From positions 962,501-1,026,500 of the forward strand of contig JAPDOI010000020.1 of the NCBI GenBank assembly GCA_029168955.1: a stretch of 64,000 nucleotides of DNA, in the 5' to 3' direction. Position 1 is the stretch's first letter. Each line of letters opens with the position of its first letter. This document shows, piece by piece, positions 12,093-22,208 of the stretch. Below the pieces are notes generated by a model. That model was not told the DNA's origin. It saw nothing but the letters and a program-made list of their open reading frames with translations, and searched no databases. Position numbers and translations under genes: made by a program. This DNA is from Aplectana chamaeleonis (lineage: Eukaryota; Nematoda; Chromadorea; Rhabditida; Cosmocercidae).

Positions 12093-12500
12093 CCCCTTTG
12101 TTGACTTTTGTGGGTTTTGCTCTGCTTACGGGCTTGATCAGCCTTCTGAAGGCTAACGAGGTGGGTGGTCCGTTATGGTCTCGCTCATTCACCAGCTATC
12201 TAAGACCATCTGAGAGTGTCTGGCAGGCTTCAGTCTGCATACTAAAGGTTAGCTTTTCATATTGCCATTTGGTGTCGCTTTTCTCAGTTTTCTATTGAAA
12301 TAGTCCTGACATTCTGAAATAGTGCTTGGACGGCTAGTTTCCTTATGTAACTTTGGCTTCCAGGCTCTGACGAAGGCGTGATTGCCGAAACGTAAGCCGA
12401 ATAAAGCTGTATAATCTCGGTCTACTGCTCAAGAATACCCATACGATATCTTATCAGATTAATTTTTCCTCCTTGGAAACGTTCTTAGAACGCGCCCCAG

Positions 12501-13080
12501 ATTCGCACAGAGGACCCAGGGACATCCCACAAGGAGCACCCACGTGGGGGGGGGGGTGACCCCACCGCCACGGTCCACAGTGGGGTGCACCCATCATGGA
12601 CCCTGGGGACATGGCAGCTGCATAGGGGCGCGGATGGCCGAACGACTCTCAGTCTGCGGTTCGCCGTTTCGGCCTTGAAAGTGTGGCGGGCCGTCCCCCC
12701 GAGTGCCTGGCACTTTCCCTGCCACGTAAAGAAGAATATCTGTATTGGGAGTGAGTACCACGGGCAATTCGAAAAGAGTAATGAAGTATGTATGTGAAAA
12801 AGAGAAGTGGGTACGGGAAAAACTTTTCGAATCTTGTTTTTGAACTACGGTAACAAATGCTACGCATTTACGTACGCAACGTCTTACTGTAATCCAAAAA
12901 TGTCAGCCGCAGGGGGAGTGCTGCTTCTTGATTGGGACAGGGTATAATTACACCTCACATTAAAGTTACAGGGAAAAGGGTGAAGTCTCCTCGATGGTCG
13001 GTAGGGTATGCGACCAGCAAACTTATTTCATGGCAAAATGGTAGAATACTGCACAACTAGTGAAGGTCGCTGTCGAAGAT
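12501..13080. other. no recognisable gene; G-run and repeat debris
   Basis: A run of nine or more G near 12547 and GC-rich sequence to about 12740 are followed by AT-rich sequence. The segment around 12850-12890 resembles the flank of the split palindrome near 9670-9700. No coding signal was seen. Confidence 0.4.
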
Positions 13081-13084
13081 TTTG

Positions 13085-13480
13085 TTTTTCCGAATGAACC
13101 AAATATTCGAAATAACGAATATTTTGCTTTTCCGAATAAACCGAATATTCGAAAAACGAATATTCTGATTTTCCGAATAAATCGAATATTCGAAAAAACG
13201 GATATTTTGCATTTCCGAATAAACCGAATATTCGAAAAACCAAATATTCTGCTTCCCCGAATAAATCGAATATTCGAAAAACGAATATTTTGCATTTCCG
13301 AATAAACCGAATATTCGAAAAATCAAATATTCTGCTTCTCCGAATAAACCGAATATTCGAAAAAACGAATATTTTGCATTTCCGAATAAACCGAATATTC
13401 GAAAAAACGAATTTTCTGATTTTCCGAATAAACCGAATATTCGAATATTCGAAAATTCGAATATTTATTCGAATATTATT
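13085..13480. repeat. AT-rich ~40-bp satellite array 2
   Basis: About ten units of CCGAATAAACCGAATATTCG plus AAAAACGAATATTTTGCATT, roughly 40 bp each. It closes with CCAAAGTATAGTG at 13490-13502, the reverse complement of the tag beside array 1. All six frames stay open for long stretches because of the unit composition, so the predicted peptides should be ignored. Confidence 0.88.
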
Positions 13481-13499
13481 CGATTCGGACCAAAGTATA

Positions 13500-15150
13500 G
13501 TGCTCACCTTACTTACTTTGAGTTTTAACAGTGTCTCTTGTTTTTTACACCTCTTTTCTTATATCGCAGAGGTAACGTGATATAAACTAAGAACGTTTTA
13601 TATCCATGTTAGAAGCTATGCAAATTTCAAGCTTTCAACATTTGCTAGAATATCAAGAATACCCTTAACCTTCTCCCCCATATATGCCATAGAAAAACCG
13701 TCCTTAATTCTGAGAAACACTTTATGGGGCTCATTTTGATATATGACGCTGGAAAAAAGTTCGGACAAAATTAAACTCCGTGGAGTTGTTCCTTGATCAA
13801 TGACCAATCTTTTTTCAACAGAAATAATAATTATAAACAGAAGTGGGTATACCTAAACTACAAAATCCATTGAAGCAACCTAATACTTTAGCGCATGGCT
13901 CGAAGACTCAAGACAAGTGTTCCATTATCAATTACAAAATTTTGAGTAGAACAGAACCACTTTTTTAGAAACGCACTTTACAAGAGAACTACTTCTAGTC
14001 AGCCTGGCCATTCTGGATCAAATGTGATTTTCTGGAACCATTTTGGACTTAGAATCCGAGTATGCTCTTCGTAGCTTCTCTGGAAAAAAAGACCCACTCT
14101 GGGAAAAAGCTACAGGCGTTTTTCAAAGAATCGCGGCAAGGGCACCCATCAGGGAATCTACAGGGTGGTTTGAGAAAAATTTTTGGATTCGGTTGTCGAA
14201 ATTTTGAGGTTTACTGTACATTACGGTAGTTGCCATGCCATAGAGGGCCTAAATCTACCTCATTAAATTCAAAATTGACAAATGAATATCAAATTCGTTT
14301 TCAGCACCCCGAATAACCCCCGTTCAGAAATTTTGAGTCAAATCTGAGACTTTGACCCAACTACTGTATACCCACCGTAATCTACCGTAATCTGTCGAAA
14401 ATCGATATACTGACCTCAGATTCGGTATGAGCATCTTAAACAACCCCCGAGAGCGAAGTTTGTCAGAGGTCGAACTTTTTTCGCCTAAACTCCGCCTCAG
14501 GGGGTAATTTGGGGCGCTGAACACGAATCTGAGGCCCGTTTCCTCTTTTTTAGCGGTTTTCGTCAGGTTAGGGTGCATTGAACGGCATTTTACCTACCGC
14601 AACCCATTGTTTTGGTGGTTTTTGATCTACCCTCTACAGGTCTCAAAAGACCGTTTTTCAAAACTCTGTTTTTTTGTACAAAGTGGTTCCTTGTGAGAGA
14701 CGTGTACACTCTGCGCACCCACGGATGTTTTGCTAATGGGACGGGGTGGGCACAGTGCCCACCCTCGTCCTGAGAATCGATTTTTTGTCGTCCCTCCAGA
14801 AAAAAAGATTGTTTTGCATTGTAGCTGAGAGACGGTTGCTAGAAAGACTTTATGACACTGGCCGGCAGACATGGCGCACCTTAAAATTCCCTTAAACGGG
14901 TTCGTTCATGAGCAGTTGCCGATTGAGAGCACTATTACTGCTTTGCACTTTCTCACTTACTCATGCATCAGTGTCAGCTATGGTTTCTGTTTTCGATTTA
15001 GTCTGGCGAATGGACTAGGTGGCAGGGCGTTAGGGGTTGGCGGCCTCACTGGAGAATGGAGTTTTTATTCGCGGGGGGTGATCTACCGTCGCAGGCCCGT
15101 CCATTCGTCGGAGTAAAATTATTACGCGAACTCTAGTCATTTGAATCAGG
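13500..15150. other. no gene; degraded transposon end near 13990
   Basis: ACAAGAGAACTACTTCTAGT at 13980-13999 matches the tip of the TA-flanked family complete at 58869-59980. The following several hundred bases share its interior (the TACCCACCGTAATCTACCGT stretch). The other end was not found. The rest shows nothing I can name. Confidence 0.4.
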
Positions 15151-15161
15151 CCCTTTTTCAG

Positions 15162-15232
15162 AATCCAGGATTTCGCAGGGTCGAGATTGTCACGAGAAGG
15201 ACATGAAGGAGCATATTCATCATATGTTCTAG
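15162..15232 (+). CDS. candidate 3'-terminal exon, paralogue of 1471-1571
   Basis: A good acceptor (CCCTTTTTCAG) ends at 15161. The exon then reads two bases plus 23 codons, ending EKDMKEHIHHMF and TAG at 15230-15232. The end matches the exon ending at 1571. Similarity continues weakly into the 3' flank. No upstream exons were found and the family is unknown. Confidence 0.3.
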
Positions 15233-15484
15233 GTTATATAAGATACTGTACTGGAACTTGCTGTATCATTTATTTATGAAAGCTTTAAGTTGTCAAAGAC
15301 CATTCCAAGTCATTTCCTCTATTATTGTTTGTTGCAGAGTTTATTTGTACATAAGGTCTAGGGTTCACTATTGTGTGTCCCATTCGCTTGCTGTTTCCTG
15401 CTGATCGTCTCCTGGTATATCGCTAGAACGCTGTATTCATCCACAGTGAGGTCTTGAGTCCTAACAAGTGTCAGAGTTTACGTA

Positions 15485-16185
15485 ACATCGGCATGGATCC
15501 TAGTGATACTTTGCGCCCCCCCCCCTTGTAGCTTCGCGCAGTCTTGTTGCTATTTGTTATGAAGTAGTGACACCGGGTTGGAATGTCGATTGAATCCACA
15601 CCGCGGCTGTGGCTAAGGAGCAGTTCGGCTGGTACACACGACGCGCGCGGCGGTAAAACGCTGTCCGCGCTCATCGTCCTTGGGGCGCGTTAACCGAGGG
15701 CACTCAAAAAAGTTGTTGTTGTTCCATTTTAGCCGTTCCCCTTTACCATTTTTTGCATTTTGTTTATGAAGGTTGATGTGTCAGACGTAGGGTCGGCGTC
15801 GGAATCAATATCATGGTCTCCCATTCCGCTCCAAGAAGAAAACAAAAAGAATTTCAAAAAAACTTGTATAAAAAGTGCGAATTCCACTGAAACGATGGTA
15901 TGAGAAGCATGGCGTCTTAAAAAGCACATTATAAATAAAAAAACATGAATAAAATGCGAAAAAAAAATGATAAAGGGGGGCGGCTACAATGGGGCAACGA
16001 CTACTTTTCTCGAAGGTCCTCGGTCAACGCGCCCCAAGGACGATGAGCGCGCACAGCGTTTTTCCGTCGCGTGTGCTACCCGAACTGCTCCTTATCCACA
16101 CCCGCGGTGTGGATTCGATCCACATATCCACCGGGTTAGCGCCATCCGTCAAAGGGGTGCACAAAATATCATTAGGATTCACGCC
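15485..16185. repeat. inverted repeat, ~200-bp arms with ~270-bp spacer
   Basis: The arms at about 15485-15715 and 15990-16185 are inverted copies: the left CATCGTCCTTGGGGCGCGTT reads back from AACGCGCCCCAAGGACGATG. Each arm holds a GGATTC(G/A)ATC(C/G) block resembling a pol III B box. The left arm has a C10 run at about 15517. This is probably a foldback element or two SINE-like copies in opposite orientation. Confidence 0.6.
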
Positions 16186-16497
16186 GACTGTACATACTTG
16201 CGACTTTGCCTTTCGGTGGATTGATTGCCGAAAAGGAAAGGTGGGAGGACTCAGTCCCCAACACTTCTGAGGGTGATCCGATTGCTAGCGAGGGAAGCTG
16301 GAGGGCTCGCGGCCTAACTTTGATGAGGTCCCTACACTATTTTCTTATTTGTTTCGAAACACTCGAATGGTACATACTTAGTGCACGTGACTGCATAACA
16401 GCGGCATGGATCGTGAAGAGACTGCGTTCACCGTTGAAGGTTGGCGCAAACTCAGGTGCACCTATGTTACCCTCTATAAAACGTCGAAATTCACATC

Positions 16498-16866
16498 GTT
16501 CAACTCAGCTACCTTGTGAACATATACCATGCCATAATAAGGCATCAGATATTCAAAAACATCAAAATTCTGTCTTCAGAAGGCCTCAGCTAAACTGGGT
16601 TTAATGCCGATTTGTGCTTACCAGATCATACCCGTCATCGGGTGATTGCTGTTGTGCCCACACAGCTCATGTGTGAATAGCTGAGTGATGCAGAACGGGG
16701 TGTCGGTGGTGTAATGGTAACACTCTCGCCCGGAAAGCGTGCAATGCAGGTTCGAGTCCTGCCTGACATCTGAGTTTTGCGTTCAACTCAGCTACCTTGT
16801 GATAACTTGTGATCATATACAATGCCATAATAAGGCATCAAATATTCAAAAACATCGAAATTCACA
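16498..16866. repeat. 75-85 bp direct repeat flanking a tRNA-like segment
   Basis: GTTCAACTCAGCTACCTTGT begins copies at 16498-16572 and 16781-16866, 283 bp apart, sharing CCATAATAAGGCATCA and TATTCAAAAACATC. They bracket the tRNA-like sequence at 16700, so the unit looks like a tandem duplication or an insertion with duplicated host sequence. Confidence 0.65.
16700..16770 (+). tRNA. tRNA-like gene, anticodon loop CCGGAAA
   Basis: A near-complete cloverleaf can be drawn: acceptor GTGTCGG with CTGACAT (two G-T pairs), D stem GTGT/ACAC around AATGGTA, T stem GCAGG/CCTGC around TTCGAGT. The A box (TGGTGTAATGG) and B box (GGTTCGAGTCC) are intact. The anticodon stem CTCGC/GCGTG has one mismatch, and position 33 is C instead of the near-universal T. 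The nominal anticodon is GGA without a serine-type long variable arm. A tRNA pseudogene or tRNA-derived repeat is more likely than a working tRNA. Confidence 0.45.
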
Positions 16867-17346
16867 TCATTCGAGGCGCGAGCGGCGCGCGCGTCGCCTC
16901 GGTCTCCGTCTGCCCTACGCTCTCTCACTGCCTCTAACCTCCTTTCCGCACCAGCACGCGGAGGAACCGTGTGAATGGCGCCGTTTTATAGCCTATATAG
17001 CATATGGCACCGAGTTTGAGCCAACCTTCGATAGTGAACGCGAAGTCTCTTCACGATTCATGCCGGCATCAAGTGAGATGGGGTTCATTTGTAGGGGTCG
17101 TTCAACAAATCGAAATTTACTCTATAGAGAGTACCGCTAACATTCAAGTGACCTGTCATTCGTTTTGCTTGCACTCCGTTTTGCCGCCCTCGGTGTTGAT
17201 CTCTTTTTTTCTGCGTTGATCGTCAGGAATGAAAATCGCACTTTTGATGGTTCTCGATTGTGAGTTGGTAATGCCACAGCTATATTGATATGTGAATAGA
17301 CGTTGCATTCCGTACATGACAAGATCTGTCTTTGTAGTATTCCAGA

Positions 17347-17652
17347 TTAGAAAAATGTATGAGCTTGACGAGGTTGTTCGGGCATGTATTTTGTATGAAA
17401 TCAGGCCAAGAAGAGGGCCAGGTTTGGCTTTTGAGAAGCTAGGTCGTATCTTTGTCGAACCGATAGACTTACTCGAAGTTCGAGTCTCATCGATGACGAT
17501 GTATTGGAGGCCCTATTGAAGGATTTTCCTAATATGTCACTGGAAGAATCGGGGGACTTATTGGTCCTTCAGCTATTTTTCATCGTAAACTGAACACGTT
17601 CACAGGGAAGAGAACGAAATTCGTTGGATTCTTCAAGTGTCTCGCGGAGGAG
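17347..17652 (+). pseudogene. broken mariner-type double HTH exon (unit 2)
   Basis: The acceptor TAGTATTCCAG ends at 17346. After a 9-nt leader comes an ATG at 17356 and MYELDEVVRACILYEI, matching the first HTH of the 3593 exon. A deletion removes the SRWFARF recognition part and shifts the frame, and a TGA ends the original frame at 17517-17519. In the shifted frame LIDDDVLEALLKDFPNMSLE resumes, then GKRTKFVG in another. The exon end, GAG|GTAGGA, keeps the same intron position as the intact copies. It is clearly a relic. Confidence 0.7.
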
Positions 17653-17867
17653 GTAGGAAGGTGCTACTGTTCTACGCGTTTGAGCTTTCACAATATAATC
17701 CACGGAAGCTTTGTAATTTCCAGGGTCAAGAGGTTAGAATCTACTGATTTTTGATGGGCTCAACATAGGGCGATTGCCTTGAGGTCTCGAAATCTGGTCC
17801 GGATATTGAAGGTATGCCAGGTCGTCTGTTGTTTCTGCGGGGACATTCATTCATTACGCACTATAGT

Positions 17868-18085
17868 TGTGCCATTCGAACAGGTTTGAATCCATATATT
17901 CGAATAATTGCCATTCGAATACCTACTCGTTATCGGGATTTTGTAGAATCGCACCATTCGAACACTATTTGAAAATCGGATCTTAAGAAAAGCCATTCGA
18001 ATCCATTCGAAAATCGAACCTAAAAACGGGGCCATTCGAATTTATCGGATATTCGAAACCTACTATTCGTATGAACATTCGAAAA
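17868..18085. repeat. degenerate ~40-bp satellite array 3
   Basis: About five units begin CCATTCGAA at roughly 40-bp intervals with divergent interiors. Period and TTCGAAT core are those of the other arrays, so it is an older or diverged member. Confidence 0.65.
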
Positions 18086-18227
18086 GTTATAATTTTGAAT
18101 GAATCTGCCCCGTCATCGCTACTTAAGGTGTATGGTGTGTGGCCGTGTATTCCATTGGCAAGCATGACCACTTCAAAGGGTTTCGAAATCCCTTGGCGCC
18201 TCGCCGCGTGCAAAATGTAAAGGTTTC

Positions 18228-18347
18228 TGCATAGTCTGGCGGCAAAAGACGCGCCGCAATGATGGAGAATAAAGGGCAGGCACGAATTTGCGTAACCGCT
18301 CTCGATCCTTCATCATTGCGGCGCGTCTTTTGCCGCCAGACTATGCA
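18228..18347. repeat. 120-bp hairpin MITE with ~40-bp perfect arms
   Basis: TGCATAGTCTGGCGGCAAAA and the following bases to about 18268 are read back exactly at 18307-18347. The arms are nearly perfect over about 40 bp and the loop is about 38 bp. Confidence 0.8.
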
Positions 18348-18477
18348 TAGGCCTTAAAAAACATGGTTTGCTATGCGTCCTCACCGCAGTTTCCATGTTC
18401 GCCAGCGCAAATGATTGTTTTGACTAAATCCCCCTGCTTTAATGTGTAATTGTGCTCAATGAATCTGTAACTACCCT

Positions 18478-18624
18478 CTATAAAACGTCGTAATTCACAT
18501 CATTCAAGGCGCGAGCGGCGCGCGCGATGCCTAATCCTCCGTCTGCCCTGCGCTCTCTCACTGTCTCTAACATCCGCTCCGCACCAGCACGCGTAGGAAC
18601 CATGTGAATTTCGCCATTTTATAG
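18478..18624. mobile_element. MITE T copy 2 (intact, 147 bp)
   Basis: Terminal repeats CTATAAAACGTCGTAATTCA and GAATTTCGCCATTTTATAG pair with a few mismatches. The interior GGCGCGAGCGGCGCGCGCG is shared with copies 1 and 3. It is non-coding. Confidence 0.7.
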
Positions 18625-19439
18625 CCTGTATTAAAAGTTTGACTAGGCAATCAGAGGAGCATGCTCAAGTTCTGTTGTTCGAGAACCTCCAATTGTTTTT
18701 TTTATCATAAAATTCTTAACCCCTTAGAAATGCCGAAATTGCAGAAAGAAATCAGAGGCATTCCGATTCCTGCAAGTTCCAAGATTACAAACCAAATGGG
18801 ACAAAGTTGTAGCGTAAACGTAGCCTTTTCTAGACATATGAACCAATTGATAACTCGTGTAAATTGGTCCGCTAGTCCTCGGATGGTGGGCTGGTGGTAG
18901 TAATTGGAACAGAAGGTTGACCGAGTCTGCAAATACTTTGCGCTGCTTTTTTAACTGAAAAAATGCTTACAGCGATCGTTAAAGGCAGTGGCAGTATTCA
19001 GTGATAATTTCTATGTCGGTATCATAAGATGAAACGAAGGGCCTGACAGAGCTGAATTTGTGAAGATATTGTGTAAAGCTGAGAAAATGAAAATTCTTTG
19101 AAGGCAACGATTGAAACCATCCTCAAATTATTACCAGAAATGGTAAGGCCGTAGCTCATTGCAACAGCAGTATTGAAAACCGGCTCAAAACGAGCAACCA
19201 GTAGCAATATACGGCCCCGAAACTTTGAATATGGTGCGCTCGCCCCACCCACTTCCTCGGTGGCCACAGGAGAGTGTGTGGAGTGGGCACACCACATTCA
19301 AGTTTTGGAACCGCCTGGTGGGAAAGTGTGAGGCAAAGGAGACGTAGCATACGCGCGCACACGCTCTTGATCAATGGCAGTACGATTCGCTGCGAAATAG
19401 AGGATACATTGACTGCTCGACTGGGTTGTTTTCAGTTTG

Positions 19440-19680
19440 TCGATTCGAAATTATTTGAAAAATTACTCGAATATGCTCGAATCGAATTTATTCGAATCTA
19501 TTCGAAATTCGGAACTCGAAAAAAGGGGTCATTCGAATATACTCAAAATTCGGATTTCAAGAAAGGAGCCAATCGAATGTATTCAAAAATCGGACTTCAA
19601 AAAAGTGGGTATTCGGGTATATTCAAAAATCGGACGTTAAAAAAGGGGGTCATTCGAATGTATTCAATATTCGGTCTTCT
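19440..19680. repeat. degenerate ~40-bp satellite array 4
   Basis: Units ATTCGAATATACTCAAAATT plus CGGACTTCAAGAAAGGGG repeat at about 40 bp for 5-6 copies. The plus-strand frame through it is again a repeat artefact. Confidence 0.7.
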
Positions 19681-20247
19681 CGTCCAGGGCACAATTATAT
19701 CAGGCACAGTCGAAATCTAGCGTCGAACACTCATGTTTAGCAGGTAGTTCCTGATATAAATTTTTTGTAAGCTGTACCAGTGAAAAGTGAGAAGTGCGTC
19801 AGATAGCTGTCTCCGCTGTTCGCAACTCACTCCTCGCTTCATCTTCGTCCATCAGGACAGAATGCAAGTATACCTCGCGAGCGAGCGTTTTGAACGGGTG
19901 CGACACCATCTCAATCGGAGGAATTTGCGATAAGATCAAATAATCCCGTTTGTTTTGAGGTGATGTCGCGAGCTCCGGCGCTCACCACGCCGACTGAGAA
20001 TGAAGGTTCCGTCTACGTTTGAAACGTTGCACATAATCACGGTACGTCTCCAAACAGGGAGGCAGGTGTCTTGTCGTCACCCCCAATTCCACGTGGTTCT
20101 TCATGGCCAACATTTTCATTTATTCTCACTAAATTATCTTCTGAACTATGCACAGACACGATGTCTTTAATAGTGCGTCGTCTTCAGTCTGATTGCTGTA
20201 CTTCATATGACGCCTTTCAATATTCAACACTATATTTCAATTATTAA

Positions 20248-20941
20248 AGGCAGCATACACGCTCGTAAACGTGATTGAGATAACCACGGAAATAGAATGG
20301 CATGGCCCAGATTACAACGCTTACGCATTTTGAAGTGTCAAAAACGACCCACAATGCCGCTACAGGCCATAAAACGGCCAATGTCTCACCGTCGACTGCG
20401 TACCACGCGCTGCGCGACCGCACGTGCGTCGGAAGCAGACGGGTTTTGGCCGCCGCGCGACGAGTTTTGGCCGCCGCGCGCGGCCAAAACTCGTCGCGCG
20501 GCGGCCAAAACTCGTCTGCTTCCGACGCACGTGCGGTCGCGCAGCGCGTGGTACGCAGTCGACGGTGAGACATTGGCCGTTTTATGGCCTGTACTTGAGT
20601 TTAAAGTTGGCCCCGCCCTGTATTTTCACACGCCCCCTGTACTTGCCGTTTTCCTGCAACGCATGGTTGCTGGGTCATATTCACAGTCGTTACTGTTTGT
20701 AGGTTGCCTAACAAATGAACCACACACGTCACTGACGGCGAAGATGGCCCAGCAACCCTGCTTTGGAGCAAAAGAGCAAATACAGGAGGCGCGTAAATAC
20801 AGGGCGGGGCTAACTTCTAACTTATGTAGCGGCATTATGGGTAATTTTTGACACTTCGAAATGCACAGGCATTATGTTGTAAGCCATACGGTTCGATTGT
20901 CATTGTTATCCCAACAGCGTTTACGAGCGTGTATGCTGCCG
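20248..20941. mobile_element. TTAA element, family 4, carrying nested palindromes
   Basis: The ends AGGCAGCATACACGCTCGTA and its inverted copy, flanked by TTAA at 20244-20247 and 20942-20945, define a 694-bp element. Outer sequence (ACCCACAATGCCGCTA near 20348) pairs with TAGCGGCATTATGGGT near 20826. The centre holds two further inverted repeats, 20361-20593 and about 20600-20825. No transposase is present. Confidence 0.75.
20361..20593. repeat. 233-bp near-perfect, GC-rich palindrome
   Basis: From TACAGGCCATAAAACGGCCA the strand reads back symmetrically to TGGCCGTTTTATGGCCTGTA with no spacer at the centre, CGCGCGCGG near 20475-20480. Arms are ~116 bp, over 60% GC by eye. Such a structure can extrude as a cruciform and is usually unstable in cloning and assembly. 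Confidence 0.85.
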
Positions 20942-21004
20942 TTAAGCTATTCCCGAAGCTAGAGTGGGGTTCCCATTTCTGCTACTTTTTCTCTGCAGTT
21001 GAAT

Positions 21005-21821
21005 ATGAAGTTGATGGCTAGACATTTGTTGAAGGTTCGATATACAAAATCAGTTTTAAATTTTCTGTTAAAGCAGGTAATCTACATATTTCTGTGTTGC
21101 GTTTCTTGTGAAGGCTTGTGGAGAAGTTTGATTGTTTGGTTTATGCTTCTATTCAGGTGCTGCACGAGATGCCAGTAGCAACGAAGGGTGTCGTCAGTGC
21201 TTGGGAATCGCGTCCGCTGAGGTGAGTGCTGTTTAGCCCTTGTAGTTCAAACAGGAAGCTGCTCAGAGCTATTGAGCGCGAATTCATCCAATCGATAGCC
21301 ATCATCTCTTCGCTTTGCAGCGTCCCGCGTTTTTTGGCAAGCACCATGGTGGTTTCTTATCTCAATGGCACCGATCGTATGTTCGTGCATCTGTCAAGGT
21401 TTCTGCTTTTCTCTGTAGTCAGCATCTCAATATGCCCATATTTCGAAACGGATGGTCACAATTTTGCCGTAGAAGAATACGCTCTCATTCCTTCACCTGT
21501 AGGCTATGAAGTACGTTTCGATTATTCTACTTGAACGTTTGTAGATTTTTAGTGTCGTTATTTCAGAAGCGTCTGGTTACTCATGAAAACGACGAGCGAC
21601 TTCGTTTGAATGGCTGTCAGACCTGTAGTTGGTTCCGTATCTGTGAACCGTTTCGATCTGTCATTGCTTGTTCGGAACAATCGCCCTGGCTTGAAGAATC
21701 GTTCTCGATGTTACGAAAAAGAATACAAAGAACATCACAAAAACTGAACAGGAATTCGCACAATTGGAGCGAAAGCTACGTTAGCGCTGCATATTACTTG
21801 ATGTCTCTCCATTGCTTTTAG
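21005..21821 (+). CDS. hypothetical spliced gene, ~178 aa
   Basis: Four exons join in frame: 21005-21034, 21157-21221, 21321-21510 and 21567-21821. Donors are AAG|GTTCGA, GAG|GTGAGT and GAA|GTACGT; acceptors are CTATTCAG, CTTTGCAG and TTATTTCAG. Introns are 122, 99 and 56 bp. An acceptor (TTCTCTGCAG) 6 nt before the first ATG suggests trans-splicing. The product starts MKLMARHLLK, has an NGTD sequon and ends with a Cys-rich stretch (NGCQTCSWFRICEPF) and SLHCF. I do not recognise the family. The NGCxxC...PF stretch faintly recalls histidine acid phosphatase C-termini, but no catalytic motif is present. It may be a gene fragment. Confidence 0.45.
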
Positions 21822-21885
21822 TGGATTTAGATGGATTACTGAACAGCTAAGATCTGGTACATCCCTAGTGACCTGTTAATTTCGA

Positions 21886-21977
21886 TTATCACCAGCAGCG
21901 GAGCGGTGGGCCTCGGTGAAATATAACTAGTGATGAGGAGGTTTGGACGAGAAAGTCTCCGCTCCGCGCTGTGATAA
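21886..21977. repeat. 92-bp MITE R copy 1
   Basis: TTATCACCAGCAGCGGAGCG at the left is mirrored by CCGCTCCGCGCTGTGATAA at the right. A second 92-bp copy lies at 54490-54581 inside a TTAA element. It is non-coding. Confidence 0.65.
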
Positions 21978-22208
21978 GCGAAAACAAGATTTCACTTGGG
22001 ATGAAACAGAGTGTACTTGGAATCATACTCATCTCTTTCACTTGACATACTTGTCTGAACATATAACCCGTGAAACAAAAGTTTAATAAATTTGAATGAA
22101 GAACGTTGTCTCTTTGTTTGTTGTTCGTGACCGAAGTTATGCTGCTCGTGCTTACTTCTAATCAGTGTGATTGTGTTCAAATAGAAAACAAAAACCTTTG
22201 CAGGGAAA

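Larger units (their letters stand above)
9916..12500. repeat. 2.4-kb head-to-head palindrome of Penelope-like sequence
   Basis: Two arms of about 1.2 kb are near-identical inverted copies with the centre at 11276, inside CAGTCGCGGCGACTG. Outer similarity reaches 9916 on the left and 12500 on the right. About 115 bp near 9985-10090 is present only in the left arm. Each arm carries a 5'-truncated Penelope-like coding region reading outward from the centre. Confidence 0.85.
16475..16991. mobile_element. MITE T copy 1, interrupted
   Basis: The ends CTATAAAACGTCGAAATTCA and GAATGGCGCCGTTTTATAG match MITE T copy 2 (18478-18624), which is only 147 bp. The extra length comes from a segment of about 283 bp bounded by direct copies at 16498-16572 and 16781-16866 and containing a tRNA-like sequence. 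Confidence 0.6.

Noticed and set aside
13028..13580. Long open frames on both strands rich in N-I-R-F-I-R repeats
   Set aside because: They are translations of the 40-bp satellite; every frame is open because of unit composition.
21399..21422. 24-nt candidate intron in the 21-kb gene
   Set aside because: Far shorter than nematode introns; length divisible by three with an open frame, so it is treated as coding.
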